NCBI RefSeq assembly: GCF_900107645.1 | Contig: NZ_FNQN01000011.1 | Span: forward strand, 1-64,000 | Origin: Desulfuromusa kysingii | Lineage (GTDB): Bacteria; Desulfobacterota; Desulfuromonadia; Desulfuromonadales; Geopsychrobacteraceae | Length of the DNA: 64,000 nt | Direction of reading: 5' to 3' | Part shown: in pieces, positions 50,001 to 56,112 of the stretch | How positions within the stretch are numbered: the first letter of the stretch is position 1 | Layout of the letters: each line of letters begins with the position of its first letter | Made by a program: the position numbers and the translations under genes | Notes under the pieces: model-generated | The model's database searches: none | Told to the model about the DNA's origin: nothing | The model's input: the letters and a program-made list of their open reading frames with translations, nothing else

Positions 50001-50868
50001 CCACAATCCCCAAGCCTTCACCCAGGGTCGTACCATCAGTCTCAGCATCAAAAGGACGAGCGTGTCCGGATGGTGATAATGCGGGTGTTTTACTGAAACA
50101 GGTGTACATAAAAATATCGTTAAAAGTGTCTATACCACCAGTAACAACCATGTCAGATCGGCCAGAAGCGAGCTCTAACATGGCAAGGTTTACGGCACTC
50201 AGAGAACTCCCACAGGCAGCATCAACGGTGCAGTTCGTTCCACCAAAGTCAAAATGTTTACTGATTCGACCAGCGACAACATTGCCGAGCAGTCCAGGAA
50301 AAGAATTTTCCTGCCAAGGGACGTAGGAATCGGAGATTCTTTTGATAACATCCTCAGCCAGCTCTTTTTCCACTCCGGCATCAGCTAAAGCTTCTTTCCA
50401 GCGCGGATAACCAAGCCTTGCGCCCAACGGCACAACAAGCTCTAAGGTTCCGGTAATTCCAAGAATAACGCTGACTTGATCACGGTCAAAAGACTTTTCA
50501 CCAGCGTATCCGGCATCCTTAAGCGCTTGATCAACGGTTAAGAGTCCTAGCAACTGCGAGGTGTCAATCGCCTCAATGGCATTCGGTAAAATGCCATAGT
50601 CCATTGGATTAAACTCAACCGGAGACAAGAATCCACCGAGCTTTGCATAGACCTTATCAGCAACTTTCGGATCCTGATCATAATAATCTTCAGCTCGCCA
50701 ATGGCTGGCAGGGACTTCCGTAATAGCATCGACCCGGTTTTTAATGTTGGTCCAGAACTTCGCTGTATTATCCGCTTGCGGATACATAGAACCAATACCA
50801 ATAATTGCAACGGGTGCACTGTTTGCTGGCGCATGCGTTGTTTTTACTTTTCCACTGTCAGTATTCAA
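44047..50868 (-). CDS. pfaA: PUFA synthase subunit PfaA (KS-MAT-ACPx4-KR-DH)
   Basis: Core iterative synthase subunit. The start is TTG 50868, which forms a TTGA overlap with the pfaD stop and has GAGGAG 8 nt upstream; the product has 2273 residues. Domains: ketosynthase with Cys219 in DAACGSS; malonyl-CoA acyltransferase with Ser685 in GHSYGE; four tandem ACPs with phosphopantetheine serines Ser1136, Ser1229, Ser1325 and Ser1425, each in LGIDSIKR. A ketoreductase follows (SGGGRGVT near 1700; YAVAN). A C-terminal PKS-type dehydratase has both catalytic residues, His2006 in HVMDGKAVLP and Asp2179 in DGSFQ. No thioesterase is seen. Four ACPs is at the low end of the usual five to nine for PUFA producers. 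ACPs are presumably activated by the linked PPTase. Confidence 0.95.
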   Translation of the reverse strand: MNTDSGKVKTTHAPANSAPVAIIGIGSMYPQADNTAKFWTNIKNRVDAITEVPASHWRAEDYYDQDPKVADKVYAKLGGFLSPVEFNPMDYGILPNAIEAIDTSQLLGLLTVDQALKDAGYAGEKSFDRDQVSVILGITGTLELVVPLGARLGYPRWKEALADAGVEKELAEDVIKRISDSYVPWQENSFPGLLGNVVAGRISKHFDFGGTNCTVDAACGSSLSAVNLAMLELASGRSDMVVTGGIDTFNDIFMYTCFSKTPALSPSGHARPFDAETDGTTLGEGLGIVVLKRLEDAERDGDNIYAVIKGLGASSDGRGSAIYEPNADGQAKSLLRAYQQGGVTPDTIELIEGHGTGTRVGDAVEVSALHSVFGTAEKPWCALGSIKSQIGHTKAAAGVAGLIKASLALYHKILPPTIKVDHPQKSLAAADTPFYVNTEARPWISKADHPRRAGVSALGFGGSNFHCLLEEYQSDKQIVDWDGEVQIVPFSAADDAGLMGALKDFSTIEDWSQLRLNASIQRKKYQPSASKRLLLVIDREQTDRAGQLKNAVMMLEKNQGQPSWETPDGIFYAEGEFTGASAFLFPGQGAQYPGMLKDLALQFPEFLNAFESADLTFSSSANLPPGFLADKIYPHPQFTPEDQQKAVSALQATEVAQPALGAVSLAAERVMARFGVAADAVAGHSYGELTALCAADVFTPQSLHQLSRLRGELMASGVGDRGSMVAVSAPLEEVESFLREESLDLVLANRNTPVQAVLSGATLEIEKAVELLTRRGISHKKLDVSAAFHSPLIAAAAQPFSERLEKVVFNDSTKNVFSNTTGAAYPGTAAAIKALLADQLASPVNFVSEIEAMYASGVRTFIEVGPGGRLTGMVKAILGHRPYTAIALDSSNGKRSGSYDLARVLAKLAALGMPVRLSLWDENYAATQTNSCTKKRGISVSICGANFYKRPEKRPPLKIKHNQVVDHSLTPPADDRSAAVLPAQQQPSVAPVVNNNLQEALRISQQSMQALQSLQEQTSKLHQQFLEGQQSATRSFMQLIGQQRELLQGSQGSNSVAFVSPSPMTPKAEVAPPAASQPKVAIAAAPSEPIVETPQQAAPTATVEPLLLNIIAEKTGYPVEMLELEMALDSDLGIDSIKRVEILSALQEQLPAAPTIRPEDLGALQTLGQIVDYLVSGMPESTTPPASVSAVGQEAIASVLLAVVAEKTGYPVEMLELEMALDTDLGIDSIKRVEILSALQEQLPQLPAVRPEDLGVLQTLGQIIEHLSLGAAQTVAPITAAVPVAGIDSAAVASALLNVVAEKTGYPVDMLELEMALDTDLGIDSIKRVEILSALQEELPQLPAVRPEDLGVLQTLGQIIDHLCQQADQSETTASAPQSQPPQLGQLDREQVSTVLLDVIAEKTGYPVEMLELDMALDTDLGIDSIKRVEILSTLQERLPGAPAIKPEHLGTMQTVGQIIDFLATISGSEQEETHIDSHEVEGGKGIIRQVLSPVTIPQKRTVKEFSFPAGAEVWITDDGSSLADAVCSRLTGRQLIPRKIKVSEVDKISLPATLAGLVILAPLSGASDQFYRDSFRLLQKVAVALQTSSNDGGSFLVTVSRVNGYFGLGTAETINDALSGGLAGLSKTVALEWPAIHCKALDLAMGMEILSTATAIVDEIFHLSPIEVGISTQGLHALELVSEPLADSLDPVPVGADDLVVISGGGRGVTAEVAVALSASTKATLLLLGRSGVPETEPAWLSGLKKEAEIKKAILAQANMALKPLEVASQFNQIMAAREIRKTLERVTNAGGTAIYRSVDLRQQQAVNALIDEFREQYGPVKGFIHGAGVLADKLITEKTLEQFERVYSTKVEGLRNLLNAIGDDDLKLMVMFSSSTGRFGRVGQIDYAVANEVLNKMADQQAQQRPDCKVLSLNWGPWDGGMVTAALKKVFSQEGIDVIDLGAGSEYLIHELATPTSGPVELVISGGDAESQIEEATEPPQNLCVSKAFDLELDVQQYPFLKSHVMDGKAVLPMAVIIEWLAHGAIHNNPGLTFQGFNDLRILKGVILESQQSLHLQVMTGKAIKGDGVHVVPVELASSDSHGHIIPHARAKIVLASRLPARQKAAEPLSLSSYPHPIGQVYQPERLFHGDDFQGIRKVIGCSDDGISALVDTAPLPSRWIAEPLRNSWLADPLTLDGSFQMLILWGFEQYQAGSLPVYAGRYRQYQQKFPENDVEVRVHIIKQNQQRAIANIDFVDPLSGLLVARLEKYECVIDASLNLTFQRNKLTGVA
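46508..47573 (-). repeat. Four tandem ACP-encoding repeats in pfaA
   Basis: Four in-frame repeats with periods of about 300, 288 and 280 bp. Each encodes an AEKTGYPV(E/D)MLEL segment, then LGIDSIKRVEILS and LGxxQTxGQI. The two central copies are almost identical at DNA level over the serine region; the outer two have diverged more. Linkers are Pro/Ala-rich. This is functional domain duplication, not a mobile repeat. Confidence 0.92.
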
Positions 50869-52502
50869 CTGAGAAACTCCTCGATCTCTTCAATTTTCAT
50901 AGGTATCAACATACTTGAATCAAATTGGAATTGGCGATATTGCGGCTTTAATTGATTCACTCGTGTAAGCACAGCAGCACCAAAAAGAATATTATAGCCA
51001 ACGCTCACAACTTCACGTTGGGAGACATCTTCTAAAAAAGAACCACGGGTCCACTCATTGAAGGCCCCCATGGATGGACCACACCAGATTTGATAGTCAA
51101 TCTTTCGTGAGGAATCACCACTATTTGCCCACACGGGTGATTGCCCTAGATACCAGCGAAAGACCAGTGCCATCTTATATTTAGGGTCACTCTCCGCCTT
51201 TTCAACTTGGCGTGGGTCACGGACAAGAAAATAACTCCGAGTCTGTTGCCAGATCTCTTCTAGTGGGCTCCGGAAAAAGGTGTTTTCCAATTTTTCCCGC
51301 TCCGCAGCGGGAAGTTCATCGATGCTATTGTGTGCACGATAGAGGTCATAAAGTTTTTGTGCCCGGATAGAGAACATAGTGCCACGTTTAATGACCTGAA
51401 CCTTGACCCCCATCTCGAACATGTCACCAGAGGGTGCCATAGTAATATCAGCCTGACGCGTTTCAGCTAACAGTTGCCTGACCTCATCACAGGTCCCTGA
51501 TTCGATACAAGCCTGGTTGACAGATCCGGTGACCAAGTAAGCTGCGCCCATAGAAAAAGCTGCGGCCGCAGAGGCTGGGGTTGAGATACCGCCTCCCAAA
51601 CCAACACGCAGTTTCTGACGATATCGATATTGTTCCTGAAAACGTACTTTTTGATTCAATATGGTTGGAAACAGCGACAATGCCGGACGATTATCCGTAT
51701 GACCACCAGAATCGGCTTCAACAGTGATATCTTGCGCAACTGGGATCTCCCCTGCCATCTCTGCTTGATCAACGGTTAAATGACCGGCCTCAACCAACTG
51801 TCGCAAATATTTTTGTGGCGGCGGCGCAAAAAAGCGGGCGGCAACCTCTTCCCGTGATATTTTGGCAATCACCCGATTCGGAGTAATCACCTCACCTTGT
51901 TGATTGCGATAAATTCCATGGGTCCGGTAGCGAACAATTGGAAGGGTTAAAGAGAGAAAAGCAGAAGCCTCAATGAGATGGACATCGCGACGGAGATAAA
52001 GTTCAACCAAAGCTTTCTCTAGCTCAGGTTCCGCAGGACTGTGAATGAGATTAAAACCATGGGGAAAGCCACTCTGAGACAACGTCTCAATAGCTTTTTC
52101 AACGGTCTCAAGCCCGAGCCCTGCTGCACCAAAAAAACCTAGCATCCCGGCTCGGCCAAACGCTTGCACCATTGGGACTGAACTAATCCCCTTGGCCATG
52201 GATCCACCAACATACGGCAAATTAATTTTGTGATCAGAACAGAAACTGGGGTCGCCGAGACTCTCAAGAGGACAAGGAAGAACCATGCCTGAGAAATGCC
52301 TACCAGGTTGAAAATGATCAGCATCCGAACTGATCACTCCAGATTGCAACGAAATGTCATCGCCAGCGACACCGTTAACAACATACAGGGGTTTCTGAAT
52401 ATGACGTAATTGGGTTAAAACATCAGTAATGTTCATTGGCCCGACATTATCGGGTTGAAAAGTTCCCAACAAAGGAACTCCCTTCGTAGTGCCTCTCAAC
52501 AA
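50865..52502 (-). CDS. pfaD: PUFA synthase enoyl reductase PfaD
   Basis: FMN-dependent enoyl reductase (nitronate-monooxygenase-like TIM barrel) acting in trans on the Pfa acyl chain. The 545-residue product shows GFFGAAGLGLETVEKAI, VEADSGGHTDNRPALSLFPTI, the phosphate-binding VGLGGGISTPASAAAAFSMGAAYLVTGS segment, and the PfaD-specific C-terminal half (MFSIRAQKLYDLYR; GPSMGAFNEWTRGS). No ATG is available at the N-terminus. AGGAG lies 3 nt before TTG 52502 and 6 nt before TTG 52499, so one of these is the start. It is 6 bp past the ispH stop and overlaps pfaA, supporting one transcript. Confidence 0.93.
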   Translation of the reverse strand: MLRGTTKGVPLLGTFQPDNVGPMNITDVLTQLRHIQKPLYVVNGVAGDDISLQSGVISSDADHFQPGRHFSGMVLPCPLESLGDPSFCSDHKINLPYVGGSMAKGISSVPMVQAFGRAGMLGFFGAAGLGLETVEKAIETLSQSGFPHGFNLIHSPAEPELEKALVELYLRRDVHLIEASAFLSLTLPIVRYRTHGIYRNQQGEVITPNRVIAKISREEVAARFFAPPPQKYLRQLVEAGHLTVDQAEMAGEIPVAQDITVEADSGGHTDNRPALSLFPTILNQKVRFQEQYRYRQKLRVGLGGGISTPASAAAAFSMGAAYLVTGSVNQACIESGTCDEVRQLLAETRQADITMAPSGDMFEMGVKVQVIKRGTMFSIRAQKLYDLYRAHNSIDELPAAEREKLENTFFRSPLEEIWQQTRSYFLVRDPRQVEKAESDPKYKMALVFRWYLGQSPVWANSGDSSRKIDYQIWCGPSMGAFNEWTRGSFLEDVSQREVVSVGYNILFGAAVLTRVNQLKPQYRQFQFDSSMLIPMKIEEIEEFLS

Positions 52503-52508
52503 ACGCTC

Positions 52509-53360
52509 CTATAATGACTCTAAAGTCCGCTGTATTTCATCGACAATTTTTTTCGGGGTCGAAGCCCCGGCGGTCAAACCAATTTTTTTGAACTTGCGTA
52601 ATTCATCCAGAGGCAAGTCGGCAGCAGTCTCAATATGCAAAGCTTTAGTCCCGTGAGCTTCAATCACCTGAGCAAGCCGTCGGGTATTACTACTATTGTA
52701 ACCACCCGCAACAATGACAAAATCAGTATCGTCAGCAATAGTCGTTGCTTCATCCTGGCGCGTCTTCGTTGCGTTACAGATTGTATGCAAGACGACTAGA
52801 TTAAGCCCTTTACGTTTTAACAGGTCGCGGCTGATCTCATCAAAAATATGTTTATCCTGTGTCGTCTGAGCTGCAAGGCAATATTTTAAGCTTGGATCAA
52901 AGTCACAGGCCTTGCACTTCTCAAAGCTATTAAAAACAACCGTCTTCCCAGCAGCATAACTTAACAAACACTTGACTTCTGGGTGGAACTCTTCACCAAA
53001 CAATAAGAGGACCCTGTCATCAGCCGTATTTTTTTCGATGAGGAGACAGGCATCTTTAACTTTTGGACAGGTGGCATCAATAACGTGAATACCTCTCTGT
53101 GACAGGGTTTTCTGAACCTGCTTGGTAATGCCATGGGCACGGATAACGACAATCGATCCCGAAGGTATTTCTTCTGGAGAATCCGCGCTAATGATACCCT
53201 TATCAGCGTACTCTTGTACAACCTGCGGATTGTGGATGATAGAGCCGAGAATGTAAATATCCCCGGAAATGGACTTCCTATCTATAATATTATCCAGTTT
53301 ATGTAATGCCAGACTGACCCCCATGCAAAATCCAGCACTTTTGGCACGGACAAACTCCAT
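52509..53360 (-). CDS. ispH: 4-hydroxy-3-methylbut-2-enyl diphosphate reductase
   Basis: [4Fe-4S] enzyme of the last step of the MEP isoprenoid pathway, making IPP and DMAPP. The 283-residue product has the three cluster cysteines in the expected contexts: GFCMGV (Cys12), DATCPKV (about 96) and HTICNAT (about 191). It also has the substrate motif SSNTRRL and the terminal TAGAST segment. ATG 53360 has GGGGAGAT upstream. It is the first gene of the co-oriented pfa run, only 6 bp before pfaD. This is probably a housekeeping gene whose transcript reads into the cluster. Confidence 0.96.
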   Translation of the reverse strand: MEFVRAKSAGFCMGVSLALHKLDNIIDRKSISGDIYILGSIIHNPQVVQEYADKGIISADSPEEIPSGSIVVIRAHGITKQVQKTLSQRGIHVIDATCPKVKDACLLIEKNTADDRVLLLFGEEFHPEVKCLLSYAAGKTVVFNSFEKCKACDFDPSLKYCLAAQTTQDKHIFDEISRDLLKRKGLNLVVLHTICNATKTRQDEATTIADDTDFVIVAGGYNSSNTRRLAQVIEAHGTKALHIETAADLPLDELRKFKKIGLTAGASTPKKIVDEIQRTLESL

Positions 53361-53386
53361 TCTATCTCCCCTTTGAGGTTTATATG

Positions 53387-53414
53387 TCTATATTCAAACT
53401 TTATATTTTGTCAC
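53387..53414 (-). promoter_or_regulatory. Candidate sigma70 promoter for the ispH-pfa run
   Basis: On the minus strand, -35 GTGACA (53414-53409), a 16-bp spacer and -10 TATAGA (53392-53387) lie about 27 bp before the ispH ATG. The match is moderate, but position and the strong RBS downstream fit. Confidence 0.4.
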
Positions 53415-53592
53415 TAAACCCAGCTCTAAAGCAAGTATTTTGAGAGAAATATCAATCAACATAAATCAGCATTGACTTGATTTTAAATAAACGATGGTCA
53501 GCCCTTTCAGATTGACGTTTATGTTGCGTGGTGTCAAACAAGGGCAGCTCATAAACACACGAATCAAACAGTTTAAAAAAATCCCGACAAAA

Positions 53593-53640
53593 TTGATGTA
53601 GATCAAAGTTTTTCACTATATCGACGCTATAATAAAATGA
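53593..53640 (+). promoter_or_regulatory. FNR-family site and class II promoter upstream of ferredoxin
   Basis: TTGATGTAGATCAA at 53593-53606 is an exact TTGAT-N4-ATCAA palindrome, the consensus of FNR/DNR-type regulators. A consensus -10 TATAAT lies at 53628-53633, putting the transcription start near 53640 and the site centre near -41, the class II activator position that replaces the -35 element. Transcription would enter the ferredoxin gene, with its AAAGGAT RBS, about 60 bp downstream. Confidence 0.75.
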
Positions 53641-53699
53641 ACTTGGGTTCAACAAGGCCTTTTAGTTCTAAATAAACCTCTTTTGAAAGGATAGAAACA

Positions 53700-53894
53700 A
53701 TGGCAAAAACCGCTTTTGTAGATACTGATGAATGTATAGGTTGTGAACTCTGCGCGACCAATTGTCCTGGTGCCTTTCGCATGAACGATGATGGGAAAGC
53801 CGAGTGCTATGACTCCAGTGGTGCAAGCGAAGAGGAAATCCAAAGTGAAGCCATTGACGTCTGTCCAGTCGGATGCATTCATTGGCAGGATTAG
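53700..53894 (+). CDS. Single-cluster [4Fe-4S] ferredoxin
   Basis: A 64-residue soluble electron carrier. The cluster motif is CIGCELCATNC (Cys12, 15, 18 and 22) followed by Pro, with a distal pair in DVCPVGCIHW. This suggests one [4Fe-4S] cluster as in Desulfovibrio-type ferredoxins, with the second site incomplete. It is acidic overall, as expected. The ATG at 53700 follows AAAGGAT. It is the first gene after the FNR-type promoter and 103 bp upstream of the sigma54 activator. Confidence 0.92.
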   Translation: MAKTAFVDTDECIGCELCATNCPGAFRMNDDGKAECYDSSGASEEEIQSEAIDVCPVGCIHWQD

Positions 53895-53967
53895 CTTCTA
53901 CTAAAGATGCTGTTTTAAAAACATAAAAGGGGAAGCGCTACCACAGAACTCCCGACACACTGGACCA

Positions 53968-53985
53968 TGTTACAAAGATGTAACA
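53968..53985. repeat. Perfect inverted repeat abutting the RBS of the sigma54 activator
   Basis: TGTTACA (53968-53974), spacer AAGA, TGTAACA (53979-53985), directly followed by GGAGG (53986-53990), the ribosome-binding site of the next gene. It may be an operator for autoregulation or an RNA hairpin limiting translation. The sequence does not match a regulator I can name. Confidence 0.5.
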
Positions 53986-53997
53986 GGAGGTTGACTG

Positions 53998-55350
53998 ATG
54001 ACGCCCATACCCGACGTTTTTCGTGCCATTATCTCCCACATGTGCGAAGGAGTTCTGTTCCTCAACAGCCAGCACGTGATTCAAATCTGCAATCCGGCCG
54101 CAGAAAAAATTCGTAAAGTTAAAGCTGAACAAATCATCGGCCGCTCAATCTATGACATCCATCCGCGTCGTGCACACCCGCAAATCAGTGAACTCTTGGG
54201 TAATATGCAAGCCGGAACGCTCCCTTCCAGTCATCGAATCATTCAAGCCCAAGGCAGCTACTTCGAAAACTCCTACACCTCAGTTCAGGATTCACAAGGA
54301 CGGTTTCTCGGGACACTTTTAATCAGTCGCGATATCACTGAGCAGCGAAGACTATCGGAGGAGATCAATCAACTTAAAAACGTCCTTGCAGCAAAACAAA
54401 AAGGTGCACCACTGATCTTCAATAGTCAGACAATGCAAAAAATATTGGAGACCATTGAGTCGATTGCCCCTTTGGAGTCAACGGTCCTCATTACCGGTGA
54501 AAGTGGGACAGGTAAAGAATGTATTGTTGATCTGATCCATAAGCTCAGCCCCCGCAACAAGGCTCCGCTCATCAAAGTTAATTGTGGAGCTCTTCCCGTG
54601 AACCTGATTGAGTCTGAACTTTTCGGTCACGTAAAGGGGGCATTCACTGGCGCACATACCGATAATAAGGGGAAATTTTTCGCTGCGTCTGGGGGAACCC
54701 TTTTCCTTGACGAAATCGGCGAGCTGCCACTATCCGCTCAAGTTAAATTACTGCGGGTTATTCAAGATAAAATTATTCAACCTGTTGGTGGACATAAAGA
54801 GACACATGTTGACGTCAGAATCATTGCCGCAACAAACACTGACCTAGGTAAAGCGGTCAATAACGGTAGTTTCCGTGAAGATTTTTTTTACCGCTTAAAT
54901 GTGATAGCGGTCGAGATCCCTCCTCTGCGAGAACGTCAGGAAGACATCATCCCGCTGGCAGAAACTTTCATCAAACACTTTGCACGGAAAATGAAAAAAC
55001 CGATTCCGGCACTATCTGACCCCGCTCGCGATTATCTCCTTTCCAGTCCCATGCCCGGAAATGTTCGCCAGCTTAAGCACGCAATAGAACGTGCTGTCGC
55101 CTTAGGTTGTGGCAACACGATTATGCCATCTGACCTTCCCGACGACCTGATCAAAAAAACTGGGGTTAAACTCCCGATTTATCACATAGAAAGAAGTAAC
55201 CTTAAAGAGGCAATGGCGGGTGTTGAACGGGAGTTCATACTGCAAAAACTTGCCAGCAATGAAGGCCGAAAAATACCCACGGCTAAAGCGCTTGGAATTT
55301 CCAGAAAAACCCTCTGGGAAAAAATGCAACGATACCAACTCAATGCCTAG
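53998..55350 (+). CDS. PAS-domain sigma54-dependent transcriptional activator
   Basis: A 450-residue enhancer-binding protein that activates RNA polymerase-sigma54. A PAS sensor occupies residues about 5-118 and contains an HPRRAHPQI segment, close to PAS domains that follow a CHP-type His-Pro motif. The AAA+ domain (about 135-370) has Walker A GESGTGKE (about 167), the sigma54-contact loop GAFTGA (about 215), Walker [13 protein letters not shown] and the arginine-finger region [13 protein letters not shown] Fis-type HTH (about 405-445: [22 protein letters not shown]) closes it. It has no receiver domain, so it senses directly through PAS. Position upstream of cytochrome-narGHJIK suggests control of nitrate respiration, but I found no -24/-12 site before that operon. 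Confidence 0.9.
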   Translation: MTPIPDVFRAIISHMCEGVLFLNSQHVIQICNPAAEKIRKVKAEQIIGRSIYDIHPRRAHPQISELLGNMQAGTLPSSHRIIQAQGSYFENSYTSVQDSQGRFLGTLLISRDITEQRRLSEEINQLKNVLAAKQKGAPLIFNSQTMQKILETIESIAPLESTVLITGESGTGKECIVDLIHKLSPRNKAPLIKVNCGALPVNLIESELFGHVKGAFTGAHTDNKGKFFAASGGTLFLDEIGELPLSAQVKLLRVIQDKIIQPVGGHKETHVDVRIIAATNTDLGKAVNNGSFREDFFYRLNVIAVEIPPLRERQEDIIPLAETFIKHFARKMKKPIPALSDPARDYLLSSPMPGNVRQLKHAIERAVALGCGNTIMPSDLPDDLIKKTGVKLPIYHIERSNLKEAMAGVEREFILQKLASNEGRKIPTAKALGISRKTLWEKMQRYQLNA

Positions 55351-55581
55351 GTAACGAAATCGAAACACAGGCCTGAATATGTCACGTTTAGGTAACCTTT
55401 TTGCTGACTTGTCTTTGATCCGTGACCATTGGAATACATTTTATCCTTTTATTTCTGGCAGTTAACGAACTTTTTACAGATTGGCATAATCGATGAAACA
55501 AGGGACAGGGAAAACATGACGATGAACTAATTTTTTCTTTTGACTGCAAACAACCTGTTTGTACCCCGTAAAGGAGTGTTT

Positions 55582-56112
55582 ATGTCGGTAAATAGATTTA
55601 TCGGTCGGTGCATGATCACCCTGATCATGTTGACTTTCTTTACTAGTCTTGGGTTTTCAGCGGAGGGGGATCCTGCCCGCGGCAAAGCTCTATTTATTGG
55701 CAATATCTCTTTTGAGGAGGGGGGAGCCCCTTGCCTGGCATGTCATGGCATTGCCGGGGTCGGATTTGCGGGTCATTCAAATTATGGTCCTGATCTAACT
55801 GCCGTTCACGAGAACTTTGGAGCAGAAGGTGTCGCTGGAATCCTTCAAAGCCTGCCATTTCCGAGCATGGAAGCAATCTACATTAATCGACCTCTGACAG
55901 AAGCTGAGCAACTCGATCTGGCCGCTTATTTTTCACAAACATCACAACTTTCAGTCGTACCAAGCAACGCTATATTGGCATTACAAGTCAGCTGTCTGGT
56001 GATCGCTATTCTCGGGATAACCTTCCTGATTGGCTTAAGACGCATGCGCGCAACACGTCAACCGCTGATCGACAATCAACGTAACCTCGTCAACAAAGGT
56101 GGCCTGCAATGA
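55582..56112 (+). CDS. Membrane-anchored monoheme c-type cytochrome of the nar operon
   Basis: A 176-residue protein from ATG 55582 (AAAGGAG RBS; an upstream in-frame start at 55540 lacks a signal peptide at its N-terminus). The signal peptide runs to GFSA (about residue 26). One heme motif, CLACH, lies at residues 51-55. A candidate axial Met is in FPSMEA, and [12 protein letters not shown] is the typical closing helix of class-I cytochromes. A C-terminal membrane helix (about 128-150) and basic tail anchor it with the heme outside. The stop overlaps the narG ATG (ATGA), so it is an integral member of the nar operon and probably exchanges electrons with NarI or periplasmic cytochromes. Confidence 0.87.
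   Translation: MSVNRFIGRCMITLIMLTFFTSLGFSAEGDPARGKALFIGNISFEEGGAPCLACHGIAGVGFAGHSNYGPDLTAVHENFGAEGVAGILQSLPFPSMEAIYINRPLTEAEQLDLAAYFSQTSQLSVVPSNAILALQVSCLVIAILGITFLIGLRRMRATRQPLIDNQRNLVNKGGLQ

Larger units (their letters stand above)
53361..53699. other. Divergent regulatory region between ispH-pfa and ferredoxin-nar units
   Basis: 339 bases, AT-rich, serving two divergent units. It holds a candidate minus-strand promoter near 53387-53414 and a well-formed FNR-type plus-strand promoter at 53593-53640, listed separately. Small ORFs antisense across it (for example 53452-53655 minus) have no RBS or recognisable product and are not called. No RNA element was recognised. Confidence 0.6.

Noticed and set aside
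53452-53655. 67-codon minus-strand ORF in the ispH-ferredoxin gap
   Set aside because: No RBS, no recognisable features, and it covers the FNR site and -10 box of the divergent promoter.
55351-55581. Sigma54 (-24/-12) promoter before the cytochrome-nar operon
   Set aside because: TGGCA occurs twice (near 55458 and 55483) but neither has GC ten bases after the GG, so the -12 element is missing.
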